Shown here one piece after another: positions 41,847 to 43,168 of a stretch of DNA of 43,168 nt; positions within the stretch are counted from its first letter, which is position 1, and every line of letters begins with the position of its first letter. The notes beneath the pieces are model-generated. The model was not told the origin of the DNA. It ran no database searches and was given only the letters and a program-made list of their open reading frames with translations. The DNA lies in assembly GCA_030587605.1 (NCBI GenBank), contig JAUQYT010000016.1, positions 1 through 43,168 of the forward strand, read 5' to 3'. The translations under genes were made by a program, and so were the position numbers. Source of the stretch: Candidatus Njordarchaeum guaymasense. GTDB lineage: Archaea > Asgardarchaeota > Njordarchaeia > Njordarchaeales > Njordarchaeaceae.

Positions 41847-43109
41847 TTGACCAAATACGTTAGCACTGGTATCAGAGATCTTGACAGAATGATGGGAGGC
41901 GGCCTCATCCCAGGCAATGCCCACTTGCTAGAAGTAGTGCCAGGGACAGAGGAATTGGCTTTCATCGCATCCTTTCTAGATGATGGAATACGCCGCGGAG
42001 ACATATGCGCAATAGTCACGTATGATCGACCTCACGAAGACATCATAACCAGACTCAAGGAGTTTGGATTAGACGCAGAAGAACCACTACGATCTGGCTC
42101 ATTGATTATTGCTGATCTATGCAATGAGGGAAAATATGATCCCGAGCATACTAGTCCTATCTTGATGACTGAAAACCTGTACGACCCTAACGCCATGCTT
42201 CGCCTCTACTATGATCTAGCTCAGATCACCGACATCAGTCTAAAGGATGGAAGATTCAAGGGCGCCAGAGCTGTTGTATACTCATTGTCTTCACAGATCA
42301 TGAACTACAAGTATGAGCCAGCATACAAGGCAGTAAAGAAGGCCATCCAAATTGCGAGGCAGCATCACGCAACAAGCCTTACATTTTTAAACCCCTTGAT
42401 GTTCGATGAAACTGTCGTGGCTGCCTTTGAGCACCTGTTCGACGGTACAGTTGTGTTGACCATGAAGGAGGTCAAAGGCAGTTTTCAGAGATTCATTCGC
42501 GTAAAGCAGTCACCGGTTCCCAACTACTACACAGATGAAGTCCCCTATGATATTGTGAGCAACAAGCCACGCTTAGTAACACCGTTCTCCGAACCACTCT
42601 CAACGTATAGAAACCTGTTGAGATACGGCGCAGATGGGTCTGTAGACTTCATGGGCCTAAGATTAACCATCAACGAAGCCACATACATACCCGCCCTTAT
42701 GGAGCATTTTGTTAGCATACTTGGATATGAACAACTCTCAGACGAAGTCTACAAATTCTTCAAGAACTATGGACAGACCCTATTCAAGAAACTCTTATCC
42801 TCCATGAACATTGAGATAAGCACCACAGATCCAAAGACACTAATTGAGTCATTTGCTGGCTTCATATCAGCTTTCGGATTAGGGATGGTCAAGCTATTAT
42901 CGTTCTCTAATGACCTTGTCTCATTCAGAGTAATGAATTCCCTCTGCACAGAAAGCGCACAAACTGGGAAACCGATGAATCCCTATCTCGCAGGAATGTT
43001 CGCCGGGGTCGTCGAATCAGTTCTGAGCAAGCCCATTGAGTGCTTTGAGTTGAAATGTATCGCTAAAGGTGATGACTTCTGTGAATTCGTCTGTCAAACG
43101 AGGCGTTAG
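41847..43109 (+). CDS. Fusion of a degenerate KaiC-like domain with a C-terminal V4R domain
   Basis: 420 aa from TTG 41847, with CAGGTAG about 6 nt upstream. Residues 1-240 have the KaiC-family layout: TGIRDLDRMMGGGLIPGNAHLLEV, then the P-loop position reads PGTEELAF (32-39), lacking the Lys and Thr of GTGKTT. The Walker-B-like strand is GARAVVYSLSSQ, with Tyr where Asp is expected. ATP hydrolysis is therefore unlikely. Residues about 265-420 are a V4R domain ending ELKCIAKGDDFCEF (Cys404, Cys412). The combination suggests a ligand sensor built on an inactive RecA fold. The reading frame is complete in the window. Confidence 0.85.
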   Translation: MTKYVSTGIRDLDRMMGGGLIPGNAHLLEVVPGTEELAFIASFLDDGIRRGDICAIVTYDRPHEDIITRLKEFGLDAEEPLRSGSLIIADLCNEGKYDPEHTSPILMTENLYDPNAMLRLYYDLAQITDISLKDGRFKGARAVVYSLSSQIMNYKYEPAYKAVKKAIQIARQHHATSLTFLNPLMFDETVVAAFEHLFDGTVVLTMKEVKGSFQRFIRVKQSPVPNYYTDEVPYDIVSNKPRLVTPFSEPLSTYRNLLRYGADGSVDFMGLRLTINEATYIPALMEHFVSILGYEQLSDEVYKFFKNYGQTLFKKLLSSMNIEISTTDPKTLIESFAGFISAFGLGMVKLLSFSNDLVSFRVMNSLCTESAQTGKPMNPYLAGMFAGVVESVLSKPIECFELKCIAKGDDFCEFVCQTRR

Positions 43110-43168
43110 AGGCTACCCTAGTAAAGGGATCGACAATCTCTCCAACCACAAGAGTTCGATCAATGATG

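Noticed and set aside
1..43168. CRISPR arrays, insertion sequences, integrases or phage genes
   Set aside because: No regularly spaced repeats, transposase motifs or integrase/att structures were found on reading the window.

Overview
The window looks archaeal. Supporting signs are a diphthine-ammonia ligase, KaiC-like RecA-fold proteins, V4R-domain proteins, an MTH1187-type thiamine-binding protein, COG3199-type NAD kinase, TATA boxes about 25-30 nt before inferred transcript starts, GGAGG/GGTGA ribosome sites, frequent GTG and TTG starts, and T-tract terminators. Fatty-acid activation and oxidation genes together with a corrinoid/UroD-type methyltransferase suggest an uncultured heterotrophic lineage of the Thermoproteota (Bathyarchaeia-like) or a neighbouring phylum. 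That placement is inference; there is no rRNA gene in the window to settle it.

Layout. 1-3.1 kb: an orphan DNA methyltransferase, a degenerate KaiC-like protein and an acyl-CoA dehydrogenase. 3.2-9.2 kb (minus): a complete Opp/Dpp-type ABC importer (binding protein, two permeases, two ATPases), with two T-tracts between the binding-protein gene and the permeases. 9.5-15.7 kb: a membrane protein with winged-helix and zinc-ribbon parts, a second orphan methyltransferase, a small Cys-rich protein, an isocitrate/isopropylmalate-type dehydrogenase, and a two-gene ABC exporter. 15.7-19.6 kb: a 50-residue desulforedoxin-like protein, a decayed Asp/Glu racemase-family gene, a double-V4R protein, Dph6 and a SnoaL-like protein. 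19.7-30.6 kb: a second acyl-CoA dehydrogenase, a HAD phosphatase, CysS, YegP-like protein, a CDF transporter with three C-terminal repeats, an Ldh-type dehydrogenase, a WrbA-like flavoprotein, NAD kinase-like protein, two tandem membrane paralogues and a thiamine-binding protein. 30.8-43.1 kb: a zinc ribbon, then a minus-strand cluster of GPH symporter, amidohydrolase and corrinoid/UroD fusion, then TrmO, an MFS transporter, acyl-CoA ligase, GMP synthetase, and a KaiC-like/V4R fusion.

How it fits together. Two acyl-CoA dehydrogenases and an AMP-forming acyl-CoA ligase point to fatty or branched acyl-CoA catabolism. Two of these three genes carry strong inverted repeats upstream, which are candidate operators. 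The peptide/oligosaccharide importer, the GPH symporter and the MFS carrier fit uptake of organic substrates. The corrinoid/UroD fusion next to an amidohydrolase and a GPH symporter may handle a methylated or methoxylated substrate, although its corrinoid domain lacks the usual cobalt-ligating histidine. Three V4R domains and two KaiC folds with altered P-loops, including one fusion of the two, are the best candidates for an undescribed ligand-sensing system. No tRNA, rRNA, CRISPR array, insertion sequence or phage module was found.
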